DNA from: Onishia niordana
GTDB lineage: Bacteria > Pseudomonadota > Gammaproteobacteria > Pseudomonadales > Halomonadaceae
Reading direction: 5' to 3'
Length of the DNA: 64,000 nucleotides
Assembly (NCBI RefSeq): GCF_004798965.1
Contig: NZ_SDSD01000010.1
Coordinates: 53,121 to 117,120, forward strand
Shown: positions 1 to 9,001 of the stretch, in pieces
Numbering within the stretch: the stretch's first letter is position 1
Layout of the letters: every line of letters begins with the position of its first letter
Made by a program: the position numbers and the translations under genes
The notes under the pieces: generated by a model
What the model saw: the letters and a program-made list of their open reading frames with translations, nothing else
Database searches by the model: none
What the model was told of the DNA's origin: nothing

Positions 1-60
1 CTGGGCCCCTGGGGCCTGGCCGGCTATCTCGAGGTCAAGCATATCGTCGGCCCCGCCTGA
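1..60 (+). CDS. C-terminal end of an unidentified gene (partial)
   Basis: Frame 1 reads as nineteen codons ending in TGA at 58-60, with C-terminal residues GYLEVKHIVGPA. The frame is open from the window edge and is followed by a strong terminator, which fits the end of a real gene. Too little is present to name a family. Confidence 0.5.
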   Translation: MGPWGLAGYLEVKHIVGPA

Positions 61-106
61 GCCTCACGGCGATCCGACACCGGGCCGCCGATAGGCTTGC
101 CCAAAA

Positions 107-134
107 AAAAGAGACCGCCTCGGCGGTCTCTTTT
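107..134. terminator. Bidirectional intrinsic terminator
   Basis: A perfect 9-bp GC-rich stem (GAGACCGCC/GGCGGTCTC) with a 2-nt loop is extended by A/T pairs and flanked by A8 on the left and TTTTCTT on the right. It can end the partial plus-strand gene and the converging minus-strand gene at 198-536. Just right of it, TTACGTTCAG occurs twice in tandem (136-145 and 148-157). Confidence 0.85.
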
Positions 135-197
135 CTTACGTTCAGTTTTACGTTCAGCTTATGTTTCGTATGCGCTAGTCAGCAGGCGCAGGAGCCA

Positions 198-536
198 TCA
201 GGCGGCGCCGGGCACTTCAGCGAAGTGGTTACAGGCATGATGATAAAGGATGCTGGCATAGCCATTGCGGTTGAGAAGCTTGTGGATCTTGGCCGGATCC
301 TGATCGTCGAGGGCGCGGCGCAGCTTGGCCTGCTGCTCTGAATCGATCGCCTCATACCAGTGGAAGGGCGTGCCTTCGGCCAGGGCCTGCTCGGCCTTCT
401 GCATGAGATCTATCTCCACTCGACCGCCCTGTTGATAGAGCAGGTCGTAACCTTCCTGGCGCTCCCCGGCGGGAACATCACAGGGCTTCTCCATCGCTTC
501 CAGGACATTGACGTAGTAATAGCTAAGCGGCTGCAT
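198..536 (-). CDS. Hypothetical protein, 112 aa
   Basis: I do not recognise a family. The start at 536 (MQPLSYYYVNVLEAM) is preferred over upstream in-frame codons because AAGGAG lies at ideal spacing before it. The protein is acidic, with no signal peptide or membrane segment. The C-terminal half has an HxxxxLL-type helix (AKIHKLLNRNGYASIL) followed by a His/Cys-containing YHHACNHF stretch. It is a monocistronic gene ending in the shared terminator at 107-134. The C-terminal part could be a small helical fold, but no function is claimed. Confidence 0.6.
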   Translation of the reverse strand: MQPLSYYYVNVLEAMEKPCDVPAGERQEGYDLLYQQGGRVEIDLMQKAEQALAEGTPFHWYEAIDSEQQAKLRRALDDQDPAKIHKLLNRNGYASILYHHACNHFAEVPGAA

Positions 537-777
537 CTCGGCTCCTTCTAAGGAAATTGTTGTCTCGCCAACGAGCGTTTTGCCGTTATTACCGGCCACT
601 CCAATAGAGGAGAGGCGCACTTCGAGTGTATCTCACACGCGGCGATCCGACAGCCATCTGAGCATGTCATATTGCGCTTCGCCCGCTATGTTCTAAAAGC
701 GTCCAGATTGCCATTCTCATCACGACCCTGTAAGGATGCATTGTCCTACCTTCATTTCGCTGACCGGCAGATGTGCC

Positions 778-1242
778 ATGACTCGACCCGCTTCGCTCTC
801 ACTGACAGAGACCACGATGAGCACTGATGGCCTGCCCGCCTGGGGCAAGGACTGCCTGATCTCGCTTTCGATCGCGGTCTGTCTTGCCCTCCTGACGCTT
901 GGCGCCGGGATCGTTTTCAGCGCACAAGGACTTGGCTGGCTGGCGGTTGGCCCGCTGGTGGTGTCGATTGGCTGGGGCCTGGCCTGGGGATTCGTGCTGG
1001 TGCGTCACCTCCACCGATCGCTGACCGGCGCCCTGGGTTTCTGGCTTATTCAGGGGACGCTATGGCACGGCAGCTACCGAGATGGGCCGATGAGTGAGCT
1101 CGAGACGGCGCTAATGGTCACCTGGGCACTCGCGCTGATTGGCCTGGCCATCGCCTTGGTGTCGCTCTGGATCCAACAGAGGCTCAGATACCAGGGGAGA
1201 CGCTCTCAAGGGACGACGACCGCGTTTTCACCCATCACCTGA
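778..1242 (+). CDS. Small hypothetical inner-membrane protein
   Basis: Three hydrophobic helices are visible in the order LISLSIAVCLALLTLGAGIV, then GWLAVGPLVVSIGWGLAWGF, then a C-terminal MVTWALALIGLAIALVSLW. A basic tail (QQRLRYQGRRSQG) suggests a cytoplasmic C-terminus. The start is uncertain: ATG at 736, 778 and 817 are all in frame and none has a good ribosome-binding site; 778 is a compromise and 817 (MSTDGLPAWG) gives the most compact protein. There is no recognisable family and no operon partner. Confidence 0.5.
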   Translation: MTRPASLSLTETTMSTDGLPAWGKDCLISLSIAVCLALLTLGAGIVFSAQGLGWLAVGPLVVSIGWGLAWGFVLVRHLHRSLTGALGFWLIQGTLWHGSYRDGPMSELETALMVTWALALIGLAIALVSLWIQQRLRYQGRRSQGTTTAFSPIT

Positions 1243-1494
1243 TAGCCCCTCCACCTTCCTCGCAGCACCACACACGCTGGCAAGCGGGTCATCTATACTG
1301 CTGGCAGCAGGCCTCGCCGGTCACCTACCAGGCTTCTCCAGAGGCTGGTTCCCGTCAAAGATATTCGCATATCGCATATCTCGTATCAGTATTCATCAGT
1401 TCTCGAATACTGCCTACCTCTCTAGGATGGCCATTATTCATTGGGTAACACCCACACCCTTCACGCGCTATTCAAGACATCACCAGGAGCTTCT

Positions 1495-2181
1495 ATGAGC
1501 AAACGTATTCTGATGGTACTGACCTCACACGACCAGCTAGGTGACACCGGCAACAAGACCGGCTTCTGGCTCGAAGAGTTGGCGGCGCCCTATTACGCCT
1601 GCCTGGATGCCGGCGCCGAGGTGACACTGGCTTCGCCCAAGGGTGGTCTGCCACCGCTCGACCCCGCCAGTGATGCAGAAGATAGCCAGACCGACGCCAC
1701 CCGCCGCTTCAAGCAGGACGACGCGGCCAATGCGCAGCTCGCCACCACGCATCGTCTGGCAGACATCAAGGCCGACGACTATGACGCCATCTTCTATCCG
1801 GGGGGCCACGGCCCGCTATGGGACCTGGTCGACGATGCCGACTCGATCCGCCTGATCGAGACCTTCTGGGCTCAGCAGAAACCCGTCGCGGCGGTCTGTC
1901 ATGCGCCGATCGTGCTACTCCATGCACGCGACGAGAACGGCGAGCCGCTGGTCAAGGGTCGCGAGGTCACCGGGTTCACCAACGGCGAGGAAGACGCCGT
2001 GGGCCAGACCAAGATCGTGCCCCACCTGGTCGAGGATGCGCTGATCGGCTGCGGCGGCGTGTACTCCAAGGCCGACGACTTCACGCCCTACACTCGCCAG
2101 GATGGCCGTTTGATCACCGGTCAGAACCCGCCCTCTTCCGAGCCGGTGGCCAAGGTGCTGCTCAAGGCGCTCGGCCTCTGA
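1495..2181 (+). CDS. DJ-1/PfpI-family type 1 glutamine amidotransferase-like protein
   Basis: The 228-aa protein has the class I glutamine amidotransferase-like fold of the DJ-1/PfpI superfamily. The nucleophile elbow is AVCHAP with Cys135 followed by His136, and an acidic strand-turn DDYDAIFYPGGHGPLWD lies near residues 95-110. That is the pattern of Hsp31/HchA-like and GATase1_PfpI proteins, which act as glyoxalases, deglycases or chaperones; which one applies here cannot be read from sequence. The start at 1495 is supported by AGGAG seven bases upstream. A TATACT-like -10 lies in the preceding 250-base gap (about 1294), without a clear -35. Confidence 0.85.
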   Translation: MSKRILMVLTSHDQLGDTGNKTGFWLEELAAPYYACLDAGAEVTLASPKGGLPPLDPASDAEDSQTDATRRFKQDDAANAQLATTHRLADIKADDYDAIFYPGGHGPLWDLVDDADSIRLIETFWAQQKPVAAVCHAPIVLLHARDENGEPLVKGREVTGFTNGEEDAVGQTKIVPHLVEDALIGCGGVYSKADDFTPYTRQDGRLITGQNPPSSEPVAKVLLKALGL

Positions 2182-2310
2182 GGTCGTCATCGACGCCTCT
2201 CATCCCGCCCTTGAATCCGGCGGGATGATCCCAAGGTTTATTAGTCAGCTATCGAGCATGGTGAGAGCGACTCGCCAGGCTCGAATCTTGATCACTGTTA
2301 CGGAGGTTGC

Positions 2311-3123
2311 ATGACTCAGCACACCGCTATTCCCAATCCCGGGCTCGGCACCTTCCGTCTTAAGGGCGATACCCTCAAGAGCGCCGTCAGCAACGCCCTG
2401 GAGCAGGGCTATCGCCATATCGATACCGCCCAGATGTATGGCAACGAGGCCGAGGTCGGCCAGGCGATCGCCGATAGCTCGGTGCCGCGGGACGAGATCT
2501 TCCTGACCACCAAGGTCTGGCACGACACCCTCAAGCCCGATGATCTCAAGAAGAGCGTCGACGAGAGCCTTGAGAAGCTCGGCACCGATTACGTCGACCT
2601 GCTGCTGATCCACTGGCCATCGCCGAACGATGAGGTGCCGATGCGCGATTACCTCACCGCCCTGCGTGAGGTACAGAAGGCCGGCAAGACGCGCCATATC
2701 GGCGTCTCCAACTTCACCATGGCGCAGATCGACCAGGCGGTGGATATCCTCGGCGAAGGCGCGCTGCTGACCAATCAGATCGAGGTTCACCCCTTCCTGC
2801 AGAACCGCAAGTTGGTGGAGCACTGCAAGCGTCATGACATCGCCATCACCGCCTTCATGCCGCTGGCCGTGGGCAAGGTGATGGAGGATGAGACCCTCAA
2901 GCGCATCGCCGCCAACCACGATGCCACCCCGGCGCAGATCACCCTGGCCTGGCTGCAGGCGCTGGATATCGTCACCTTCCCGTCGTCCACCAAGGCCGAT
3001 CACCTCAAGAGCAACCTTGAGGCGCTCTCGATCACCCTTAGCGACGATGAGCTTGACGAGATTGCCACGCTCGACCGAGGCGAGCGCATCGCCAACCCCG
3101 ACTTCGCCCCCGACTGGGACTGA
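2311..3123 (+). CDS. Aldo/keto reductase (DkgB-like)
   Basis: NADPH-dependent aldo/keto reductase of the AKR5/2,5-diketo-D-gluconate reductase type, 270 aa, about the length of E. coli DkgB. The catalytic tetrad is visible: Asp38 and Tyr43 in HIDTAQMYGNE, Lys68 in TTKVW, His101 in LLLIHWPSP. The cofactor-binding segment near the C-terminus includes FPSSTKADHLKSN. Such enzymes reduce methylglyoxal and other small aldehydes and ketones; the physiological substrate is unknown. A strong GGAGG precedes the ATG. It is transcribed alone and closed by the terminator at 3194-3230. Confidence 0.9.
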   Translation: MTQHTAIPNPGLGTFRLKGDTLKSAVSNALEQGYRHIDTAQMYGNEAEVGQAIADSSVPRDEIFLTTKVWHDTLKPDDLKKSVDESLEKLGTDYVDLLLIHWPSPNDEVPMRDYLTALREVQKAGKTRHIGVSNFTMAQIDQAVDILGEGALLTNQIEVHPFLQNRKLVEHCKRHDIAITAFMPLAVGKVMEDETLKRIAANHDATPAQITLAWLQALDIVTFPSSTKADHLKSNLEALSITLSDDELDEIATLDRGERIANPDFAPDWD

Positions 3124-3193
3124 TCGCGAAGCACGGCAGCGAGAGCGTTCCTATCTGATCCGGCGACGAGATAAGACCGGATAAGGCGATATC

Positions 3194-3230
3194 AAAAGGG
3201 GCGGTGGCCATCAGCCACCGCCCTTTTTTT
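3194..3230 (+). terminator. Intrinsic terminator of the aldo/keto reductase gene
   Basis: A 10-bp perfect stem GGGCGGTGGC/GCCACCGCCC (3199-3208 and 3214-3223) with a 5-nt loop is followed by T7. Confidence 0.9.
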
Positions 3231-3347
3231 GCATCTGCCCTACCGCTCGATAGGCCCAACCACTCACACGCATAGCGACAATTCAGCGGCATTGCGCCTC
3301 ACCGTACGCAACACTCATTCCATAGACATGGCAATCAGGTGGCCACG

Positions 3348-3761
3348 ATGCAGCGACTATCCTTGGACAAGGCAACCCTCAGGGTGCGGGATATCGACGC
3401 CCAGGTTCACGTCTTTCGCGAAGTGCTGCCGCTCCTGCTCGCGACGCCGACCGGTGCGGTGTTCGAGCTGGGTACGGATGTTCGTGGGAATACTCAGGTG
3501 CTGATGCTGGTGAAGAGCGATAATCCCTCCCCGCCACGCCGCATGGCCCTCGAAGTCCCCAACACCGATTTTGCCCGGCTATGCGAGCGACTGATCGCTC
3601 ACGGCGCCCACCTTTACCAGAGCCAGGGCAGTAGCGCTCCAGGCTGTGCCTGGCGGGTGCTGAGCTGCCCGCTGCCGGAAGGACATTACCTGCAGATACT
3701 GGCCATCGATCCGAGCCGGTGTGCGCCAACAACTATTAGCCCCACCGCCACGGGCGCATGA
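3348..3761 (+). CDS. VOC-superfamily (glyoxalase-like) protein
   Basis: The 137-aa protein follows the vicinal-oxygen-chelate pattern: an N-terminal LRVRDIDAQVHVFREVLPLLL (beta strand then helix), a central MALEVPNTDFARLCERLIAHGAHL and a C-terminal PLPEGHYLQILAID. Only some of the usual metal ligands are obvious (Glu in MALEVP, His/Gln near GHYLQI), so activity is uncertain. ATG at 3348 is chosen because AGGTGG precedes it at good spacing; an in-frame GTG lies at 3339. It is monocistronic and converges with the small membrane-protein gene to its right. Confidence 0.65.
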   Translation: MQRLSLDKATLRVRDIDAQVHVFREVLPLLLATPTGAVFELGTDVRGNTQVLMLVKSDNPSPPRRMALEVPNTDFARLCERLIAHGAHLYQSQGSSAPGCAWRVLSCPLPEGHYLQILAIDPSRCAPTTISPTATGA

Positions 3762-3796
3762 GCGCTCGCCCTCGGCGAGCTTTCTCAGTTTGGCGA

Positions 3797-4012
3797 TCAG
3801 CCACGCTCCGTGCGCTTGCGACGGCGGTTGCGACGATAGGTTCGCGCCAACGCCAGCACAAGCGCCGCCGCCACCATCAGCCCAAGCGTCAGCCCCTGCC
3901 AGGGCCGGGCGGCATCCCCCATCACGGTCTCCAGGGTGATGACGGCAGTCAGACCAACGGCCTGGCTGCCGATTGCCAGGGCACGCAGAATGTCGAAGGC
4001 AGGCTTGGCCAT
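3797..4012 (-). CDS. Small hypothetical membrane protein, 71 aa
   Basis: Two hydrophobic segments (ALAIGSQAVGLTAVITLETV and GLTLGLMVAAALVLALA) are followed by a very basic tail (RTYRRNRRRKRTERG), so the C-terminus is probably cytoplasmic. The start at 4012 has GGAG five bases upstream. No family is recognised. It lies downstream of the lipoprotein gene at 4144-4704 on the same strand, with a gap of about 130 bases that contains a run of nine C's (4072-4080). Confidence 0.6.
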   Translation of the reverse strand: MAKPAFDILRALAIGSQAVGLTAVITLETVMGDAARPWQGLTLGLMVAAALVLALARTYRRNRRRKRTERG

Positions 4013-4143
4013 GAAAACTCCGGATGTGGATAACGGGATGAGTGTGGGCAGATAGGCGGGGCGATGAGACGCCCCCCCCCAAGCATGGGGCCTCATCATA
4101 CCCAAGATCGCCGCCGACGAGGCAGCAAGGGAAACCAGCCGGA

Positions 4144-4704
4144 TTAGCGCCCCGGTTTCAGCACCAGCTTGCCGGGTTGGATATCCAGGGTCACGGCGCG
4201 TGAGGCCAGACGCTCCTTCCAGCCCCAGCCCATGGCATCAGGGTCTAGACGATAGACCGGCACGTTCTCAAGCGTCTGAGCGACCAGGCGCACCACCAGG
4301 TCGGTGACCGGTGCGATATCCATCGGCAACCAGGGCGCATCGATACGGCTATCGAGCAGCGACAGCCGGCGCAGGTAGATCGCCCTTTCATCGCTGTCGT
4401 AGTAAGGCGTGCCTTCAAGGCTGAGCGCCACATCGGCGGGCAGGTTGGAGGCGAAGGCGTTGACGGCAACGCGGCCGGCCACCGCCAGGCGTATCACATC
4501 GCGACCGTCGGGACCGACAGCGAGATCGGTCGACTCAAGCGTCAACGACAACGGCGAACCAGACTTGAGCTGGGACCGATCGAAGCCTTCCACGGCCGCC
4601 GTCAACTCCTCTTGCATGGTTGCTTCACTGACCGAGTAGGACAGGCTGGAGCATCCGCTCAGGCCAAGCAGGCAAATCAGGATCAGGGGAACGAGATGGC
4701 GCAT
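4144..4704 (-). CDS. DUF1439 (YceB-like) lipoprotein
   Basis: The 186-aa precursor begins with a lipoprotein signal peptide ending in the lipobox LSGC (Cys18), followed by SSLSYSVSEATMQEEL, typical of E. coli YceB and DUF1439 proteins. The body has the alternating strand pattern of a tubular lipid-binding (TULIP-like) fold, including LESTDLAVGPDGRDVIRLAVAGRV. The residues after Cys (Ser-Ser) favour outer-membrane sorting. The molecular role of the family is not known. It is divergent from the tlpA-like gene. Confidence 0.8.
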   Translation of the reverse strand: MRHLVPLILICLLGLSGCSSLSYSVSEATMQEELTAAVEGFDRSQLKSGSPLSLTLESTDLAVGPDGRDVIRLAVAGRVAVNAFASNLPADVALSLEGTPYYDSDERAIYLRRLSLLDSRIDAPWLPMDIAPVTDLVVRLVAQTLENVPVYRLDPDAMGWGWKERLASRAVTLDIQPGKLVLKPGR

Positions 4705-4965
4705 CGGGCAGACTCCGTGAGATGAGTGGGGCCATCCTGTCCCATTCCAGCCCTGCCGCCAAGAGGCAGGGCTCGCTTGGCGGTCTACCTTCCTCCAATA
4801 CCGCCCAGCCCGCCGCCAGGCAGGTAACCGGCAGACAGCAAGCGAAGATCATCAGCGTGACAGCCAACGGGCGAGACAGTAGGCTGACCTGCCCGGCCGC
4901 TTCGCGGCGCGGGGCTGCTTACCTCGACTGCCTATCGCTTCTCACGATTCCCGGAGCCCGATGAC

Positions 4966-5763
4966 ATGGATGCCCTGGCCCTTGGTCCGCTGCTGATCTC
5001 ACTGCCGCGTCTCTATGCCCTGGCCGCCGCGCTGCTGCTGCTGGTGCTGAGCCTTGCGCTGCTCGGCCTGCCCCGTGGCCACCACGTGCGCTGGTTCAAT
5101 GGTGTACTGCTCGTCTGGTTGATCGGCGCGCGCCTGGGGTATGTGTTACTGCACCTGGATAGCTTCACCGACGCGCCGCTGGATATCCTCAAATTCTGGC
5201 AGCCCGGCTATCAGGGCCTGGCGGGACTCATCGCCGCCAGTGTCTGGACGGCCTGGACGCTACGTGCCCACATGGGGCGCATGTTGGGCGGCCTGGCGCT
5301 GCTGCTCGGCTGTTCGGCGCTATGGCTGGCCCTGGTCGGCTGGAATCCGCTGAGCAGCGGCTCCAGCCTGCGTTCGCTGCCCGAGTTGACGCTCGAGAAT
5401 CTCGACGGCGAGCCGGTGGCACTCGAGACACTCACCGGCCAGCCGGTGCTGATCAACCTATGGGCCACCTGGTGTCCGCCCTGCCTGCGAGAGATGCCAC
5501 TGCTCGAGAAGGTCGCCAACCGCGACGACATCACTGTCATCGTCGCTAACCAGGGCGAAGAGCTTCTTCAAGTGGTGCGCTATCTGGATGACCAGAACCT
5601 CTCATTCGACCAGGCCCTGCTCGACCCGCAGCAGCGTCTAAGCGTGATCGCCGAGTCACCGGGGCTGCCCACCAGCCTCTACTTCGATGCCGACGGCCGG
5701 CTGGTCGAGCACCATGTGGGCGAGCTCAGTCGCGCTCAACTCAAGGCCTGGACGAGCCCTTGA
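4966..5763 (+). CDS. Membrane-anchored TlpA-like thiol:disulfide oxidoreductase with Lgt-like N-terminus
   Basis: 265 aa. Residues 1-125 hold four predicted membrane segments and resemble part of prolipoprotein diacylglyceryl transferase (GARLGYVLLH, then a GYQGLAGL glycine-rich turn). Residues 135-265 form a thioredoxin domain with active site WCPPC (Cys170, Cys173) and the cis-Pro segment GLPTSLYF. It should reduce disulfides on the periplasmic face, as TlpA/ResA/DsbE proteins do. The Lgt-like part lacks the catalytic His-Gly-Gly region of true Lgt, so transferase activity is unlikely. The gene lies 134 bases ahead of rapA on the same strand. Confidence 0.8.
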   Translation: MDALALGPLLISLPRLYALAAALLLLVLSLALLGLPRGHHVRWFNGVLLVWLIGARLGYVLLHLDSFTDAPLDILKFWQPGYQGLAGLIAASVWTAWTLRAHMGRMLGGLALLLGCSALWLALVGWNPLSSGSSLRSLPELTLENLDGEPVALETLTGQPVLINLWATWCPPCLREMPLLEKVANRDDITVIVANQGEELLQVVRYLDDQNLSFDQALLDPQQRLSVIAESPGLPTSLYFDADGRLVEHHVGELSRAQLKAWTSP

Positions 5764-5897
5764 ACATGCTATCGTCGGTTTGAGCCCCACCACCTACTTA
5801 AGCCGCGCCCCGCTTTGCTGTAAGATACCGCGCCCTGTCGTCGCCGGCTTCTTGTGCCGGTTGCGTGCGCATCGACCCTTTCAGTATCCGAGGCAGC

Positions 5898-8840
5898 ATG
5901 AGCGAATTTTCTCCCGGCCAGCGCTGGATCAGCGACGGCGAAGCCGAGCTGGGTCTGGGCACCGTCCTGAACTGCGATTTCCGTACCGTCACTGTGCTGT
6001 TCGCCGCCAGCGAGGAAACCCGGACGTACAGCGTGCGCCAGGCGCCGCTGACCCGCGTGGTCTTCGGCAGCGGCGACCGCATCCAGTCCGCCGAGGGCTG
6101 GCAGATGCTGGTCGACGACAGCAAGGAAGAGCGTGGCTTGATCGTCTATATCGGCGAGGACGACCAGGGCCAGCTACGCGAATTGCCCGAAGCGCGGCTC
6201 GCCGACACCATGCAGTTCGACCAGGCCCGCGACCGCCTGCTGACCGGCCAGGTCGACCGCAATGACTGGTTCAACCTGCGCTTTCGTACCCTGCACCATC
6301 ACAACCGCATCGAGCAGAACCCGGCATTGGGCCTTGCCGGCCCCAAGGTCGACCTGATCGATCACCAGCTCTACATCGCCGACGAGATCACCGGGCGCCA
6401 CGCGCCGCGGGTGCTGCTGGCCGACGAAGTGGGCCTTGGCAAGACCATCGAGGCCGGCCTGATCCTGCACCGCTTGCTGCTCACCGGCCGCGCCGAACGG
6501 GCGCTGATCCTGGTGCCTGACAGCCTGACGCACCAGTGGCTGGTCGAACTGCTGCGCCGCTTCGCCTTGAAGGTCACCCTGCTCGATGAACACCAGAGTC
6601 AGGCGCAAAGCGAAAGCAACCCTTTCGACAGCGGCCAGCTGGTGCTGGCAAGCCAACAGTGGCTGTTCAACAACCCGCACCGTCAGTCGCAGGCCGAGGC
6701 CTGCGACTGGGACATGCTGATTGTCGACGAGGCCCATCATCTGGATTGGACGCCGGACGAACAGGGTCCCGGCTACGCTTGCGTCGAGCGCCTGTCGAAG
6801 ACCATCGACGGCGTGCTGCTGCTCACCGCCACCCCTGAGCAGATGGGGCTCGAGAGCCACTTCGCACGGCTGCGCCTGCTCGACCCGGACCGCTACCAGG
6901 ACCTTGAGCGTTTCAAGACCGAGGAAGCAGGCTACGTGCAGGTCGCCGAGGCCATCGATGCACTGGACACGCTGCCCGCCGCCACTCCGGCTGAAGGCAA
7001 TGAGGCCCGGGCGCTGGTCGATGCGGTGATCGACGACGCCGACAGCCAGGCACTGCTCGATACGCTGGCCGAGGCCGAGAGCGACGACGCCCAGCGCGAG
7101 GCCGCAAGGCGCCAGCTCACCGAACAGCTGCTCGACCGCCACGGCACCGGCCGGGTGATGTTTCGCAACAGCCGTCGCCACGTCGGCGGCTTCCCCGACC
7201 GTGAACTGCACGTCAGCGAACTCGCCCTGCCCTCGTCCTATCGCCGGGTGCTGCGCCGCATCGAGCGCGACGAGGACTATCTCGACGAACTGCTGATCGA
7301 AACCGGCCTGGATCATCCGGACGTACTGATCTACCCGGATGCCATGTACCGGGCGCTGAGCGAAGACCCGCTGAATGCCGAGCCTTGGTGGCAGTTCGAC
7401 CCCCGTGTGACCTGGCTGCTCGAGCAGCTCACCGAAGTCGGCGACGACAAGGTGCTGGTGATCGCCCATGGTCGCGATACCGCGCTGGAACTCGCCGAGG
7501 GCCTGCGGGTGCTGGGCGGCGTACAGGCGCCGGTGTTCCACGAAGGCTTGACCCTGGTCGAGCGCGACCGTGCTGCCGCCGCCTTCGCCGACACCGAGGA
7601 CGGCTGTCAGGTGCTGGTGTGCTCGGAGATCGGCTCAGAAGGTCGCAACTTCCAGTTCTGCCGTCATCTGGTGATGTTTGACCTGCCCCAGCAACCGGAC
7701 CAGCTCGAACAGCGCATTGGCCGGCTGGATCGCATCGGCCAACAGCACACCATCCAGCTGCATGTCCCGGTGTTCGAACAGAGCCCCGGTGCCCGACTGC
7801 TGCGCTGGTACCAGGAAGGGATGGACGCTTTCAGCGCCCCTCACGGTATCGGCAGCGAACTCTTCGCTGCCTTCGGCGATGACCTGGGTGAGGCGCTGCT
7901 CGACGAGGAAGGCCTCGAGGAGCTGATCACCGAGACGCGCGCCCTCTTCGAGACCAAGCTCAAGGAGCGCGAGGCCGGCCGCAACCGCCTGCTCGAGTAC
8001 AACGCCTGCCGGCCGGCGCGTGCCGCCAGGATCATCGAGGCGATCCGTGAGCTCGACGATGACAAGGCGCTGCCACGCTACCTGGAGCAGGCGCTGGATA
8101 TCTTCGGCGTCGATAGTCAGGACCTGGGCGGTGATGTCATGCATCTGCAGCCGAGCCCGCAGATGCTCGACGGCCTTCCGGGCCTGGTGAAAGGCGAAGA
8201 CGGCTTTTCGGCGACCCTGTCTCGCCCCAAGGCCCTGGCTCGCGACGACGTCCAGCACCTTTCCTGGGAGCATCCGCTTATTCGCGAGATGATGGCGCGC
8301 CAGCTCGATGGCAACATGGGCAACACGGCCCTTGCCCTGCTCAAGCACCCGGCGATTCCGGGCGGTCGCCTGATGACCGAACTGGTCTTCCGCACTCACT
8401 GCCCGGCGCCGAAGAAGCTGCACGTCAACCGCTTCCTGCCAGCGACAGCGGTACGCGTGCTGCTCGACGAAAACGGCAGCAACCTGTCTTCCAAGGTCTC
8501 CTTCGGCGGTCTGGCCAAGAACCTCACCAAGGTCAAGAAGGCAGTCGCCCGCGACCTGATCAAGGACCGCCACGACCAGCTGCGCGAACTGCTGGTTCAG
8601 GGCGAACAGGAGGCCGAGCGGGAGCTGCCGAGCATCGTCGAGGCCGCACAGACCCGCATGCGCGAGACCCTGGACGGCGAGCTGTCGCGCCTCAAGGCCC
8701 TGTCGCGTCACAACCCGGCGGTGCGTGAGGATGAAATTGATGCCCTCGCCGAGACACGCGCCTCGCTGGATACCGCCATCGAAGGTACCCGGCTGCGCCT
8801 GGATGCCGTGCGGGTGATCGTCACCGTCGATACCGACTAG
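5898..8840 (+). CDS. rapA: RNA polymerase-associated ATPase RapA
   Basis: Swi2/Snf2-family ATPase that binds RNA polymerase and promotes its recycling after transcription. The 980-aa length is close to the 968 aa of E. coli. The N-terminal Tudor-like region (FSPGQRWISDGEAELGLG) is followed by Walker A GLGKT (residues 179-183), DEAH (277-280), LLLTATP (motif III, about 308-313) and the motif VI arginine finger QRIGRLDRIGQ (about 606-616). The C-terminal half is the long Rap-specific region. GAGG precedes the ATG at 5898. It is probably its own unit, since a hairpin follows. Confidence 0.95.
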   Translation: MSEFSPGQRWISDGEAELGLGTVLNCDFRTVTVLFAASEETRTYSVRQAPLTRVVFGSGDRIQSAEGWQMLVDDSKEERGLIVYIGEDDQGQLRELPEARLADTMQFDQARDRLLTGQVDRNDWFNLRFRTLHHHNRIEQNPALGLAGPKVDLIDHQLYIADEITGRHAPRVLLADEVGLGKTIEAGLILHRLLLTGRAERALILVPDSLTHQWLVELLRRFALKVTLLDEHQSQAQSESNPFDSGQLVLASQQWLFNNPHRQSQAEACDWDMLIVDEAHHLDWTPDEQGPGYACVERLSKTIDGVLLLTATPEQMGLESHFARLRLLDPDRYQDLERFKTEEAGYVQVAEAIDALDTLPAATPAEGNEARALVDAVIDDADSQALLDTLAEAESDDAQREAARRQLTEQLLDRHGTGRVMFRNSRRHVGGFPDRELHVSELALPSSYRRVLRRIERDEDYLDELLIETGLDHPDVLIYPDAMYRALSEDPLNAEPWWQFDPRVTWLLEQLTEVGDDKVLVIAHGRDTALELAEGLRVLGGVQAPVFHEGLTLVERDRAAAAFADTEDGCQVLVCSEIGSEGRNFQFCRHLVMFDLPQQPDQLEQRIGRLDRIGQQHTIQLHVPVFEQSPGARLLRWYQEGMDAFSAPHGIGSELFAAFGDDLGEALLDEEGLEELITETRALFETKLKEREAGRNRLLEYNACRPARAARIIEAIRELDDDKALPRYLEQALDIFGVDSQDLGGDVMHLQPSPQMLDGLPGLVKGEDGFSATLSRPKALARDDVQHLSWEHPLIREMMARQLDGNMGNTALALLKHPAIPGGRLMTELVFRTHCPAPKKLHVNRFLPATAVRVLLDENGSNLSSKVSFGGLAKNLTKVKKAVARDLIKDRHDQLRELLVQGEQEAERELPSIVEAAQTRMRETLDGELSRLKALSRHNPAVREDEIDALAETRASLDTAIEGTRLRLDAVRVIVTVDTD

Positions 8841-8912
8841 CCGCGCGGCGGCGCTATCCGCATGGCGTCACCTGCACGGCGCCAGCGAGCGAACACCTAG
8901 ATAGAACGCCAT

Positions 8913-8937
8913 GCGCCCGGCCATCTCGGCCGGGCGC
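8913..8937. repeat. Inverted repeat between convergent genes
   Basis: A perfect 10-bp stem GCGCCCGGCC/GGCCGGGCGC with a 5-base loop lies between rapA and the converging epimerase gene. There is no T-run on either side, so it may be a weak or factor-assisted terminator or an mRNA 3'-end stabiliser. Confidence 0.6.
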
Positions 8938-9001
8938 ACTGCGTTAGGGCGAAACGTTCAGGCGCATGGAAAAGAAGCGAGAAAGGCGTAACGGAGAAGC
9001 G

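Noticed and set aside
4072..4080. Run of nine C's as a phase-variation tract
   Set aside because: It lies in the gap between two minus-strand genes, outside any coding frame and not at a promoter spacer I can identify.
4625..4867. Minus-strand frame with a signal-peptide-like start, upstream of and overlapping the YceB-like lipoprotein gene
   Set aside because: It overlaps the lipoprotein signal sequence in another frame, has no ribosome-binding site, and the remainder is low-complexity Pro/Ser/Arg.
6174..8711. Two long minus-strand frames opposite rapA
   Set aside because: RapA on plus has all helicase motifs across the whole stretch; the antisense products show no recognisable domain.
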